NCBI RefSeq assembly: GCF_000613905.1
Contig: NZ_BAJW01000005.1
Span: 1 to 64,000 of the forward strand
From: Acetobacter persici JCM 25330
Lineage (GTDB): Bacteria > Pseudomonadota > Alphaproteobacteria > Acetobacterales > Acetobacteraceae
Direction of reading: 5' to 3'
DNA: 64,000 nucleotides
Shown: one piece after another, positions 50,387-60,363 of the stretch
Position numbering within the stretch: the stretch's first letter is position 1
Layout of the letters: the number at the start of each line of letters is the position of its first letter
Position numbers and translations under genes: made by a program
The notes under the pieces: generated by a model
Told to the model about the DNA's origin: nothing
Database searches by the model: none
The model's input: the letters and a program-made list of their open reading frames with translations, nothing else

Positions 50387-50418
50387 CGCAGACTTTTTTC
50401 GGAACGAATAAAACGGTT

Positions 50419-50456
50419 AAAAAACCGGCGCGCTCCTCAGAGCCGCCGGTTTTTTG
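50419..50456. terminator. Terminator after the dehydrogenase operon
   Basis: AAAAAACCGGCG pairs with CGCCGGTTTTTT around a 13-base loop, 32 bases after the large-subunit stop. It also lies just beyond the 3' end of the leftward membrane-protein gene. Confidence 0.88.
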
Positions 50457-50500
50457 TGCTTAGTCCATGATCGCGCCGCGATAAAACCGCGTCACTCCCA

Positions 50501-51040
50501 TTAAGGCGCTTTCCGCCTGTTTTGCGTGACAATGGCAGGATATAAGAGCAAAACAGCCAAAAAAATGGATAAAAAGATTACAATATCCTGGATATGAAAA
50601 TTTCTTAAAAAAATACGGACCATCCAAGCGTAAGAAGAAATATTCCGACACGCGTACGCATCACTATATTGCCCATTTTCAACTCTACATTCAGGAAACA
50701 AAGGGACGTGGGCGAGATTCATAATATCGTTAAGAACAATGGCACTTTGCACAAAAACCCAGGAAACCAATCCTGTGATAAGTGAAAAGACACTCCATTC
50801 TTTAAATGATGAAACCCCTTTCATATATCTAAAAGAAGCCATCCAATAAACAAACATGGCCAGTATTGCGCACCAGGATTGAGGGGCAGACAGGCAGAAA
50901 CTTATCATCATTATGAGGATGAATGCGCTCTCTCCAAAACTGGTTGAGGGCATTTGCAGACCCTCAAAAAAGCATAAAATCATGGGAGAAAAGAAGAGTA
51001 AAAACACAAAACATAATATCCAGTTTTTCATTTTAACCAT
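50501..51040 (-). CDS. AT-rich integral membrane protein of unknown function
   Basis: 179 residues from ATG 51040 (GAAAGAAGG upstream); an in-frame ATG at 51076 is less likely. Four or five hydrophobic segments (WILCFVFLLFFSPMILCFF, AFILIMMISFCLS, CAILAMFVYWMAS, VFSLITGLVSWVFV, IVIFLSIFLAVLLLYPAIV) make up most of the protein. The codon use is far more AT-rich than neighbouring genes, a sign of recent acquisition. I know no family. Confidence 0.7.
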   Translation of the reverse strand: MVKMKNWILCFVFLLFFSPMILCFFEGLQMPSTSFGESAFILIMMISFCLSAPQSWCAILAMFVYWMASFRYMKGVSSFKEWSVFSLITGLVSWVFVQSAIVLNDIMNLAHVPLFPECRVENGQYSDAYACRNISSYAWMVRIFLRNFHIQDIVIFLSIFLAVLLLYPAIVTQNRRKAP

Positions 51041-51160
51041 ACCTTCTTTCCTTTTAAAATTCATAGAATATCTCAATAGAAAATAATCTTCCTACATGCA
51101 GGTATCGCCATTTTAATCATCTAATTTTTCATTTTGAAAATGTAATTATTTAGCTATAAA

Positions 51161-51194
51161 AAAACCTTCCTGCGCTTTGACGCAAGAAGGTTTT
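51161..51194. terminator. Terminator after sufE
   Basis: AAAACCTTCCTGCG (51161-51174) pairs with CGCAAGAAGGTTTT (51181-51194) around a CTTTGA loop, one mismatch. It follows the leftward sufE stop by 7 bases and ends the hslVU-sufE unit. Confidence 0.85.
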
Positions 51195-51200
51195 CCAGCC

Positions 51201-51644
51201 TTAAACCTTTAAAGATGCCGCAGCCGACCGGATTGCCCGCGCCATGGCTTCCACGCCGTTACCACGGTTAGTGGACAAAGCCTGCACCAGCCCCAGATCC
51301 CGTAAAAACTGAGGATCTGTCTCCATAATTTCCTCACGCGGCCGCCCGGAATATACCCGCAGCAGAAGCGCTACCAACCCGCAGACAATCGCAGCATCGG
51401 AAAGCCCGGCAAAGTAGAGCTTGCCACCCTCTTCCCGTGCTTCCAGCCAGACCTGACTCTGGCAACCGGGCACCCGATGATCATCATTGCACCACTCCGG
51501 CGGAAAGGGCGGCAGTTTGCGGCCCATTTCAATGATGTACTGGTAGCGTTCCATCCAGTCGTCAAAGACGTCGAGTTCATCACGGATAGCGTCAATCGCT
51601 TCGGAGGCTGTGTCTTCCTCCGGCAAAACAAAAGGTGCGTTCAT
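51201..51644 (-). CDS. sufE: SufE family cysteine desulfuration protein
   Basis: 147 residues. SufE accepts sulfur from the cysteine desulfurase SufS for Fe-S cluster assembly. Hallmarks are IEMGRKLPPFPPEW, the active cysteine in HRVPGCQSQVWL (about residue 61) and FAGLSDAAIVCGLVALLLRVYSGR. Its ATG overlaps the hslU stop, so it is read from the hsl transcript. No other suf gene is nearby. Confidence 0.93.
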   Translation of the reverse strand: MNAPFVLPEEDTASEAIDAIRDELDVFDDWMERYQYIIEMGRKLPPFPPEWCNDDHRVPGCQSQVWLEAREEGGKLYFAGLSDAAIVCGLVALLLRVYSGRPREEIMETDPQFLRDLGLVQALSTNRGNGVEAMARAIRSAAASLKV

Positions 51645-52956
51645 TACAGAATAAACCGGCTGAGATCACCCTTGCGGGCCAGAGGAGCAACTTTTTCCTG
51701 AACCAGAGAGGCCTCAACATGAATGGCCTCCCCTTTTCTGTCAGACGCCGTGAAGGAGATTTCCTCCAGCAGCTTTTCCAACACCGTGGCCAGACGGCGT
51801 GCGCCGATATTTTCCACGCGCTCGTTAATGTCCGCAGCCAGTTCAGCCAGTGCGTCCACCGCGCCATCCGAGAATGTCAGCGTCACATCTTCCGTGCTGA
51901 GGAGTGCCGTATATTGTTTCAGCAAAGAATGTTCAGGGTCCGTCAGAATACGGCGCAGATCCTCACGGGTCAGCGGCTGAAGTTCCACACGGATGGGCAG
52001 ACGCCCCTGCAATTCCGGCAGCAGGTCAGACGGTTTGGCAAGATGGAACGCACCGGAGGCAATAAACAGGATATGGTCCGTTTTCACCGGGCCATATTTG
52101 GTGGACACCGTCGTGCCTTCAATCAGCGGCAGCAGGTCACGCTGCACACCCTCGCGCGAGACATCGCCACTCCGGCCGCCACCGTCGGCGGCACGCCCAC
52201 AGACCTTGTCAATTTCATCCAGAAAGACAATGCCATTTTCCTGTGCATGGGCCACGGCTTCCCGCGTCAGAGCTTCCGTATCCAGCATCTTGTCCGCTTC
52301 TTCACGCTCCAGATACTCCCGCGCAGCCGCCACTTTCAGGCGGCGCTGCTGGGGTGTCTTGCTCATGAAGTTTTTCATCATCTCGCTAAAGTTGATGACC
52401 TGACCGGGGACCATCCCCGGCATCTCGCCACCGCCTGCCGGAGCAGCCTCCACAACCGCGATATCGACTTCTTTATCTTCAAGCTGGCCATCCCGCAGCA
52501 TGGCGCGGAATTTGTTCTTGGTCTCGGCCGAGGCCGTTGCCCCGACCAGCGCCTCAACCAGCCGGTCTTCCGCCGCCTGCGCAGCACGGACCGAGACATC
52601 CCTGCGTCTGACATCCCGCAGCATGGTGATGGAGCTTCGACCAGATCGCGCACAATGCTTTCCACATCGCGCCCCACATAGCCGACTTCCGTAAACTTGG
52701 TGGCCTCAACTTTCAAAAACGGAGCCTGCGCCAGTTTTGCCAGCCTGCGGGCAATCTCGGTTTTCCCGCAGCCTGTCGGGCCGATCATCAGGATGTTTTT
52801 GGGCACAACTTCTTCGCGCAGCCCTTCGGCCAGTTGCGCACGCCGCCAGCGGTTGCGCAGCGCAATGGCCACAGCCCGCTTGGCGTCACCCTGCCCGACA
52901 ATAAAACGATCAAGCTCCGAGACAATTTCCCTCGGAGAAAAGGTCGGTGCATCCAT
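51644..52956 (-). pseudogene. hslU: HslU ATPase subunit of the HslVU protease, one frameshift
   Basis: AAA+ unfoldase that feeds HslV. N-terminal [22 protein letters not shown], Walker [16 protein letters not shown] (about residues 55-70) and Walker [11 protein letters not shown] (about 260) are present, with the C-terminal sensor 2 [18 protein letters not shown] and the RFIL tail that docks into HslV. The frame breaks near 52632 (GTCGAAGCTCCATC should have one more G), between two good halves; the repaired protein has 437 residues. Start and hslV stop overlap by one base. Confidence 0.93.
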
Positions 52957-53561
52957 CAGGAAGAAACCTTATCTGTTGAAGGAGAGGCCGTCAGCGTTTC
53001 CACCCTGACAGAATGATTCGTATAAACGCAGATATCACCGGCTACTTTCATGGACCGCCGCACAATATCCTCCGCGTCCAGCCCTTCAACCGTCAGCAGC
53101 GCCCGAGCGGCAGAGAGGGCAAAATTTCCCCCGGACCCAATGGCGATAATGCCATCTTCCGGCTCCAGAACATCACCATTGCCTGTCAGGGTATAGGAAT
53201 GTTCAGCGTCGGCCACGGCCATCATGGCTTCCAGCCGCCGCAGGTAACGGTCTGTCCGCCAGTCTTTTGCCAGTTCAACACAGGCGCGTTCAAGCTGATT
53301 GGGGTAGCGCTCCAGCTTGGCTTCCAGCCGCTCAAGCAGCGTAAAGGCATCCGCCGTGGCACCAGCAAATCCGGCCAGAATGGAGCCGGAAGGGCCAATC
53401 CGCCGCACTTTGCGGGCGTTCCCTTTAATCACGGTCTGACCGAGCGTGACCTGCCCATCCCCGGCCATAGCCACAGTGGGGCCACGCCGGACACAGAGGA
53501 TTGTTGTCCCGTGCCATCCGACGGGATCATGCGAGGAGGAGGCTGTGTGAAAGCTTTGCAT
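52956..53561 (-). CDS. hslV: HslV peptidase subunit of the HslVU protease
   Basis: 201-residue proteasome-like threonine peptidase. The catalytic Thr follows a longer than usual N-terminal extension ([11 protein letters not shown], Thr about residue 19). Conserved [26 protein letters not shown] and [15 protein letters not shown] segments are present. Intact, first gene of hslV-hslU-sufE. Confidence 0.95.
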   Translation of the reverse strand: MQSFHTASSSHDPVGWHGTTILCVRRGPTVAMAGDGQVTLGQTVIKGNARKVRRIGPSGSILAGFAGATADAFTLLERLEAKLERYPNQLERACVELAKDWRTDRYLRRLEAMMAVADAEHSYTLTGNGDVLEPEDGIIAIGSGGNFALSAARALLTVEGLDAEDIVRRSMKVAGDICVYTNHSVRVETLTASPSTDKVSS

Positions 53562-53623
53562 AGTAGCAAGAGATAAGCTTTCCTGCCGTCAGCACAAGAG
53601 GCCTGCGGGCAGGAAAGCACCGC

Positions 53624-55617
53624 TTATGCGGCAAGCATGGCCCTGACATCCCCCAGCAGCGCGTCCCGCGTGTAAGGTTTATGCAGAACCGTGACCCCTT
53701 CCGGCAGGGACGCAAGATCTGCATAGCCGGTGACAAACAGTACAGGCAGTTCCGGGCGCACGGTATGCAGGCGGCGGGCGACTTCATCCCCGTTCATGCC
53801 GGGCATCATCACATCCATCACGACCAACGCGATATCCGGTTTATCGGCAATCACCCCCAGCGCCTCGGCACCGCTGGCAGATTCCAAAACCGCATATCCG
53901 GCGCGGCGCAGGAAACCGGCTGTTACAGCCCGCACTCCCGGTTCATCATCCACCACAAGAATGGTCTCGCCCTGCTGGACAGGCGGCAGTTTCTGTGGAG
54001 AGGCAGCCTGCACCCGTGCGGGCGTAAGAGACGGAACCGCCGGGCGTTCTTCCGCCATGGCCGGGAGCCAGAGTTCAATGGACGTGCCGCCACCCGGCAC
54101 ACTTTCCACCCGCACTTCCCCCCCGCAATGGCTGATGAAGCCATAGATCATGGACAGGCCAAGCCCTGTGCCCTGCCCGATCCCTTTGGTGGTGAAGAAC
54201 GGATCAAAAATGCGGGCCTGCATTTCTTCCGTCATGCCCACGCCCCGATCCATAACCTGAACCACAACCCAGGCTTCCCCATTATGCGTAGTGCTCACAA
54301 GCCCGAGTGGACGCGCCGCCTGCCGGACAGAAACGGTCGTCGCACCGCCTTCCGGCTGCGCATCCAGCGCGTTCACGCACAGATTGAAGACCGCCAGTTC
54401 CAGTTGTGTTGCGTCCGTCCAGACCACAGGCAAGGGCGCATCAGGCAGCTCAAACTGCACAGTGCTGATGCGGCTGCTGGAATAGCCGCCCTCTGCCCCC
54501 AGCACTGCCTGAATTTCATCCGGCACTTTCCCTTGAGACATAAAACTTTGCAGGGACGCCATCAGTTTTCGTAAATCGACCTGCTGGCAGGCCAGATGGC
54601 GTGGACGACTGAAATCCAGAAGCTTTTGCGTCAGCGCACCGCCGCGCCGTGCGGCTTCCAGCGCGTTATGGAACAGCCGCGCCACACCGGGCTCCTTCGG
54701 CGGCTCCAGATCCATCACCAGTTCCAGTGAGCCGAGAATAGCCGTCAGAAGATTGTTAAAGTCATGGGCAATCCCGCCCGCCAGCGTGCCAATAGCCTGC
54801 ATTTTTTCAGCCTGACGCAGGCGCTGCTCCATGGCCAGCAAATCTGTCACATCCCGGTCAATCAGGATGGAATAGTTTTTCAGGCCCGCAGCCCCGCCGG
54901 ACACAGTCACACCCGGCTCACCGTCCAGCCGCACGCGTGTGAGGTCATGCCAGCGGGCCTGCCCGTCCGGCCCGGCCAGTTGCAAAATCTGCTGGTCCCG
55001 GCCAGACGAATCCAGAACCTCTGCGCTTCTTTCAGGCTATCCAGACGGGTGGCGTCCACCAGTTCCTCTTCCGTCTGGCCAACGCAGGCCTCTATGCTCC
55101 GGCCGAACTGGTCCGCCATCTGGCGGTTGAGGCGAATAAAGCGCCCGGTCTCCTCCTTGAACGCCAGACCAAACGGCAGGTTATCCAGCAGCCCACGCAG
55201 CAAAAGCTGTTCGCATTGCAGCTCTTTTTCCAGACGATAGCGGGACGCCGCCTGCCCCACCATGGAGAGCAGGGTTTCATCATCCCACGGCTTATAGGCA
55301 AAAAAGGAAATCTGCCCCTGATTCAACGCGGCTTCCACCGCGGTAATATCCGCATAGCCCGTCAGCAGAATAGCCCCGGCGGAGGACAGCAGTCTGGCCC
55401 GCGCCAGAAACACATCCCCCGTCATGCCCGGCATCCGCTGGTCGGACACAATCACCGCTACGTCAGACCGTTGCTTCAGCAACGCAAGCCCCTGTTCGCC
55501 CGAGGATGCGGAGAGGACGTCATACACGTCTTCCAGCAGGTCTGTCAGAGCAATCAGTATTTCCGGCTCGTCGTCCACAATAAGGACAACGGGCCTTTTG
55601 TCAGGTTCAGGCAGCAT
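53624..55617 (-). pseudogene. Hybrid sensor kinase REC-PAS-HisKA-HATPase-REC, one frameshift
   Basis: Cytoplasmic hybrid histidine kinase. Residues about 1-125 form a receiver (VVLIVDDEPEIL, phospho-Asp in VSDQRMPGMTG). A PAS domain follows (GLLDNLPFGLAFKEETGRF), then the H-box GGIAHDFNNLLTAIL, HATPase (FNLCVNALDAQPEGG, GTGLGLSMIYGF) and a C-terminal receiver (ILVVDDEPGVR, VVMDVMMPGMNGDEV). No membrane segment. The frame is lost near 55022 in the PAS-linker; one added G gives 664 residues. It lies 17 bases after the second hybrid kinase and is probably co-transcribed with it; the signal is unknown. Confidence 0.87.
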
Positions 55618-55634
55618 GGGTGCGCCTTTCCTCT

Positions 55635-57388
55635 TCAGCCCGATAGCACACGCAACGTAAAGCAGGCTCCGCCGTTCTCCCGAGCATCGGTCACAACAAT
55701 ACTCCCGTCATGGGCCTGCACAACGCCATACGCTGTCGCCAGCCCGAGCCCTGTTCCTGAGCCTACAGGTTTTGTTGTGAAAAACGGTTCAAAAACGCGT
55801 TCCTGAAGATCTTTCGGCACACCGGCCCGGTATCACTAATCCGGATAACGTAATCTTGTCCGGTATGGGTGGCGGCAGGCTCCAGAGAGGACGTAATTTC
55901 AATCCGGTCCTCCTCGCCCGCGGCAAGGCCCGCAGCCTCCTGCTCACGCTGCTTTTCCGTAATGGCATCGGCAGCGTTGCTGACAATATTCATGACAACC
56001 TGATTGACCAGCGCGGCCTGACAGAACAGGTCCGGCGGGGCGTCCAGCGCGCAGATCACACGAATATTCTGGCCCAGCTTGGGGGCCAGCAGGGTCAGAA
56101 CCATATCAATGGCTTCCGGCACATCCAGACGGCTGAACTCTCCTTCCTCCAGCCGTGAGAACCGCCGCAGGCTCACCACCAGATCCCGCATCCGGGAGAG
56201 GCCGATGAGGGAAGCTGCCAGACGCTCACTGCTTTTTGCCAGCGCCTGCTCCGCCGCCAGCGTATCACCTTCCCGCACAGCGCTGAGGGCGCGGGAAATA
56301 CTGCGATTAACGGTATTTTCATGCGCCAGCACAAAAGCGAGCGGGTTGTTGAATTCATGCGCAATCCCGGCAGCCAGTTCCCCAAGGGACGCCATTTTGG
56401 CGGACTGCACCAGCTTGGCCTGCGCCTCAATCAGCTTGCGGTTGGCTGAGGCCAGATCCGCATTCACCCGCCGCAGCGCATCCGCCAGCGCCATACGGGC
56501 GCGGGCACTTTCAATATGTGCTTCTTCCCGGCGGGTTTCATCCTGCACCATTTTACGCCGCACAAGGCTGCTGATGCGCGCCACCAGCAGGTCCGGCGCG
56601 ATATCCGCATCCACCAGATCATCCACGCCGGCGCTAAAGGCCATGCTGGCCATCTGGCCGGAAAGCTGGCCGCCTTCCACCATACCCAGCACGCGCATGC
56701 ACTGCCGGGTCCGGCGGCGCATGGCCACAACCGTATGGGCAAAGGCCAGCCCATCAAAAGATGGACAAGCCAGATCCACCACCAGACAATCCGGCTGGTC
56801 CTTGCCCACAGGGCAGTTTGCCAGATTGAAATCAGCCGGATCGTCAATCAGAGAAACCGTGGCTCCATGCCGCCGCAGCAAATCCTGCAACACAGGCGGG
56901 GCATCCCGCCCACCGCCCCGCCAGGACCACAACAACCCTCCCGGCGCCGTCGCAATAGCAACGCTGGGCTGACGGAATGTTCCCCCGGCGCGGGAGAGTG
57001 GATCTTCATCATTTTCCCGCAGCAGACCACAGACGCGGAACATCAGAAAAGCCGGATCAGCCTGACGGCTCAGGCAGGCATCCGCCCCCTGTTCCAGCAC
57101 CAGCCGTTCCTGCTCGGCATCTGGCGCCTCGAGCAGAACCAGAACAGGAATACTGCGGGTCACGGCATTGACACGCAGCCGCTGGCACAGCCGCGCCACG
57201 GACATATCCGGCAGGGTGCCCGCCACCACCAGCAGATCCGGCAACTGGCTTTCAAACCCCGCAAAGGCCTGACATCCTGTGGAGACAGACTGAACCTGCA
57301 AGCCGCGCTGGGTCAGCAGCGCGGAAAAAGCGCCCTCACCCACGGCGTCCAGCCCCACCAGCAAAACGGTACCCGAACCAACTGTCAT
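55635..57388 (-). pseudogene. Hybrid kinase with two receiver-like domains and HisKA-HATPase, one frameshift
   Basis: 584 residues when repaired. ATG 57388 is preferred. Residues about 1-115 are a receiver fold whose phospho-Asp position reads VVAGTLP (D replaced by A), so it cannot be phosphorylated normally. Residues about 140-280 form a second receiver-like domain with DCLVVDLACPSFDG. A coiled linker leads to the H-box ELAAGIAHEFNNPLAFVLAHE, and the HATPase has NIVSNAADAI and [13 protein letters not shown]. The frame breaks near 55823 (DTGP then VCRK); one G restores [18 protein letters not shown]. It precedes the other hybrid kinase. Confidence 0.85.
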
Positions 57389-57775
57389 CTCAATCCCGCA
57401 TCCCGCACCTGTTGTTCCGGAGCGCACATCACGTTGTTCAGGTGTCCTGCTTTCTTCCGCTATTTTTTTTCTACATCATGCCCTTGCCTGACGGCCACAG
57501 AGGCCGCGCATTCATGAGCGTGAATCGCTCTATCTAACCAAATCCCGGCGGTCCCGTCTGTTCGCGAATGCGTTACCAGAGAGAGAGAATTCAGCCTTGT
57601 CACCCAGACGCCCTTACGGCCTGTTATAGCAGGAAAGCCACAGCAACCACCTTTTAGGTCATGCGTCTGTGCCCTACCGCCTCTCTTGTGTATAATCACG
57701 GTAATTCTGTGCGCGCCTGCCGGTTTCTTGAGCGCGGCACACCCTGCTTTTACTGGCTGAGGAAACACCAGACCC
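57389..57775. other. 387-base divergent spacer upstream of the kinase operon
   Basis: It holds no gene I can support. It must contain the leftward promoter of the two kinases and the rightward promoter of the small membrane protein starting at 57776. Confidence 0.45.
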
Positions 57776-58189
57776 ATGGACCCCACCCCCAACCGTGCTG
57801 ATGCTCATCGGCCGTTTTCTTTTGTCTCAGAGGCATCAGGCAGCAGTTCTCCCGCCCTCAGGCTGGCCCGTGCCGGGCTCTGGGCCGTCTGCTATTTTTT
57901 CTTCTATTTCATTCAGCAACTGGCTGAACTGTTTGCGCCGCTGCTGCTGATTGCCGGTGTTGCGTGGAAAGCCCTGCCGGTGCTGATTGGCGCCGTCTCA
58001 CACGTCAGCGCCTCTGCGGACCCTCAGGCGCGGGATGCCATTGCCAACGTCGCCTCCGCCATTCCGGCACAGATCACGGTCGCAGGCCACACGCTGACAG
58101 CCAGCGGCATGGTCTGGGATGGCATTCTGCTCATGGGTCTGGCAGCCGCCGGTGCCACTCTGGCCACTCTGGCTGGCCGCAATATGTAA
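57776..58189 (+). CDS. Small membrane protein of unknown function
   Basis: 137 residues with two or three hydrophobic stretches (AGLWAVCYFFFYFIQQLAELFAPLLLIAGVAW and WDGILLMGLAAAGATLATLAG). No family recognised. It starts a stretch between the kinase operon and ftsE. The good start context and the membrane pattern support a real gene. Confidence 0.65.
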   Translation: MDPTPNRADAHRPFSFVSEASGSSSPALRLARAGLWAVCYFFFYFIQQLAELFAPLLLIAGVAWKALPVLIGAVSHVSASADPQARDAIANVASAIPAQITVAGHTLTASGMVWDGILLMGLAAAGATLATLAGRNM

Positions 58190-58261
58190 TCTGGCTGACT
58201 GTCATCTGGCGGGGCACGACGCTGCAAACGTCCCCCACCCTGCACCGGGTGGGGTGAGACC

Positions 58262-58489
58262 TCACCCCGGCAGATACAGACGGGCGGCAGCAGGCCAGAC
58301 CCGCACAATATCATCCCACCACTCATAACAGGCCACGCCTGCCAGCATGGCCACAATAAGGCTGACGCACCACGCCCATCGCCAGAAAGCGTCCGTCAGC
58401 ATCCAATCCCGCACACTCTGCACCTGCCCCTCCGACTCTGCTCCCTTATTCTGCGCATAAGCCGTGAACTGAAAAGGCCGACTGTGCAT
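58262..58489 (-). CDS. C-terminal part of a probable MJ0042-type zinc-ribbon membrane protein
   Basis: 75 residues from ATG 58489 with one membrane helix (WAWCVSLIVAMLAGVACYEWW) and a WPAAARLYLPG end. In many alphaproteobacteria a zinc-ribbon protein with such a tail lies beside ftsE, divergently. The upstream 250 bases contain Cys-rich stretches in several frames but no continuous zinc ribbon, so the true N-terminus may be lost to a frameshift like others in this window. This identification is tentative. Confidence 0.45.
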   Translation of the reverse strand: MHSRPFQFTAYAQNKGAESEGQVQSVRDWMLTDAFWRWAWCVSLIVAMLAGVACYEWWDDIVRVWPAAARLYLPG

Positions 58490-58739
58490 ACTCGGCTCTT
58501 CCGGTGCCACAGGACACCCCTGACGGACCCCACCCACAGCAACGCTCCGTAACGGCCCCCAAACATGTTGCACGCCCTCTCCCCGCCGTTGTGCTTCAGC
58601 ACGCTGAGGGAACCGCAACCCTGAACGGAACGGCACCAGAAATCGAATCGACAGCACCGCCTTCCCTCCGTTACAGTGGCACCATGCGTAACCCCCGCCC
58701 TTCCTGCCTGCCTCTGGCTGGCAGACCCGTGCTTTCACC

Positions 58740-59411
58740 ATGATTCGTCTCAGCAACGTCTCGTGGCGCAGGGAGCGCAAAGCAAGCACACCAGTGCTCT
58801 CCAACCTGTCCTTCTCGGTGCCTCAAGGGGGCTTTCGCTGGCTGCTCGGGCCGTCCGGTGCGGGCAAAACAAGCCTGCTCAGCCTGCTGCATGTGGAAAA
58901 CCTGCCCTCCGATGGCACACTGTGCCTGCTGGATAAGGATGTTACCGCGCACACGCCCCGCGCTGTTCTGGTCCGCCTGCGGCAGAGAATCGGAATGGTA
59001 CATCAGGATTTCCGGCTGATGCCGGACCTTTCCGTGGCCGATAACGTCGCTCTTCCCTTACGCCTGCAACACAGGCCGGAAGACAAGATTACGGACGAAG
59101 TGCACGCCATCCTGAAATGGGTAGGGCTTGGGAACCAGCTGAACGTCCGCGCCTCCCGCCTGTCAGGCGGGGAACAGCAGAGGACGGCCATTGCGCGCGC
59201 CATTGTACACCGCCCCGGCCTGATTCTGGCCGATGAACCCACCAATGCGCTGGAAGAACCGCAGGCCCATAAATTGCTGGATATGTTCAGTGAACTGAGC
59301 AGCATGGGCACCACAGTTATTGTCGCCACCCATAATGAGGCACTGGTCCGTCGCCTGCCCCGCCCGGCGCTGACACTGGAACGCGGCCGCCTTGTGCAGG
59401 ATGGAGCCTAA
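58740..59411 (+). CDS. ftsE: Cell division ATP-binding protein FtsE
   Basis: 223-residue ABC ATPase of the FtsEX complex, which links the divisome to peptidoglycan hydrolase activation. Walker A LLGPSGAGKTSLLSLL (about residues 37-50), Q-loop GMVHQDFRLMPDLS, signature RLSGGEQQRTAIARA, Walker B LILADEPTNALE. ftsX starts inside its last codons (11-base overlap). Confidence 0.95.
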   Translation: MIRLSNVSWRRERKASTPVLSNLSFSVPQGGFRWLLGPSGAGKTSLLSLLHVENLPSDGTLCLLDKDVTAHTPRAVLVRLRQRIGMVHQDFRLMPDLSVADNVALPLRLQHRPEDKITDEVHAILKWVGLGNQLNVRASRLSGGEQQRTAIARAIVHRPGLILADEPTNALEEPQAHKLLDMFSELSSMGTTVIVATHNEALVRRLPRPALTLERGRLVQDGA

Positions 59412-60363
59412 GCCATGGCCCTTCCCTTTCCGGCCGAAAGATGGCCTCTCCCTTTCAGAAGCGCTGCCGGACAGAAGCCTGTTCATTCTGGTCGCGATGA
59501 TGAGTTTTCTCGCCGCCCTGACGCTGACGGGCGCTACCGGAGCCCGCACCCTCTCCACCCGCTGGGCTGGCGGCGCCGCGCAACTGCTTACCATTCAGGT
59601 CTCAGAACCTGATCAACCTCTGAGCGGGGCCAGCAAGAGCGACAAAACCGCCTCCCAGAGCCGGGCCGAGATCGTGCAGGCGGACCTCGCCACCCTTCCA
59701 GCTGGCACGCAGGTCCATCGGCTGACACAGGAGGAACTGGCCCGTCTGCTCACACCCTGGCTCGGCGATGCAGGTAAAACGGCCCTGCCGCTCCCCGCCG
59801 TGATTGAGGTGCGTCTGGCTGAAGGGCATGAAGCCCCGGCGGATCTGGAACAGACGCTCAATGCGCATGTGCCCGGCACCGTGGTGGAACATAATGCTGA
59901 ATGGAGCAGCCGCCTGCGCGCACTGGCCGAGAGCCTGATGGCCTGCGCAGCCCTCGCGCTCGTCACCGTGGGCGGCATTGCGACCATGATTACCGCGCTG
60001 GCCACAAGAGCAGGCCTGTCAACCCGGCGCGATATTATTGAAATCCTGCACGGGCTTGGAGCAACAGACAGCTATATTGCCGGGCGCTTTGCCAGCCGCA
60101 CCGGCGGGCTCGCCCTTGGCGGCGGCCTGCTAGGCACGCTGCTAGCTATGGCCCCGCTCCTGCTGCTTTTCCGCATGGCCGCCCCGTTTGCCGCCTCCAC
60201 ACTTCAGGCGGCCACGCCTGCCATGCCAGACTGGCGCACCCTGCCTGACCTGCTGCCGGGTGATATGCTGGCAGGCCTTGCCGCTCTGCCATGTGTGGCT
60301 GCCTTTATTGGCTGGACGACCACGCAGATCATGGTCCGCATCTGGCTGCGACGGATGCCATGA
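59401..60363 (+). CDS. ftsX: Cell division protein FtsX
   Basis: 320-residue four-helix integral membrane partner of FtsE, from ATG 59401. A membrane helix near residues 26-45 (LFILVAMMSFLAALTLTGATG), a periplasmic domain and three C-terminal helices (ALALVTVGGIATMITALA, LALGGGLLGTLLAMAPLLLLF, LAALPCVAAFIGWTTTQIMV) with the cytoplasmic RRDIIEILHGLGATDSYIAGRF loop give the FtsX pattern. It overlaps both ftsE and the next gene (ATGA). Confidence 0.93.
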   Translation: MEPKPWPFPFRPKDGLSLSEALPDRSLFILVAMMSFLAALTLTGATGARTLSTRWAGGAAQLLTIQVSEPDQPLSGASKSDKTASQSRAEIVQADLATLPAGTQVHRLTQEELARLLTPWLGDAGKTALPLPAVIEVRLAEGHEAPADLEQTLNAHVPGTVVEHNAEWSSRLRALAESLMACAALALVTVGGIATMITALATRAGLSTRRDIIEILHGLGATDSYIAGRFASRTGGLALGGGLLGTLLAMAPLLLLFRMAAPFAASTLQAATPAMPDWRTLPDLLPGDMLAGLAALPCVAAFIGWTTTQIMVRIWLRRMP

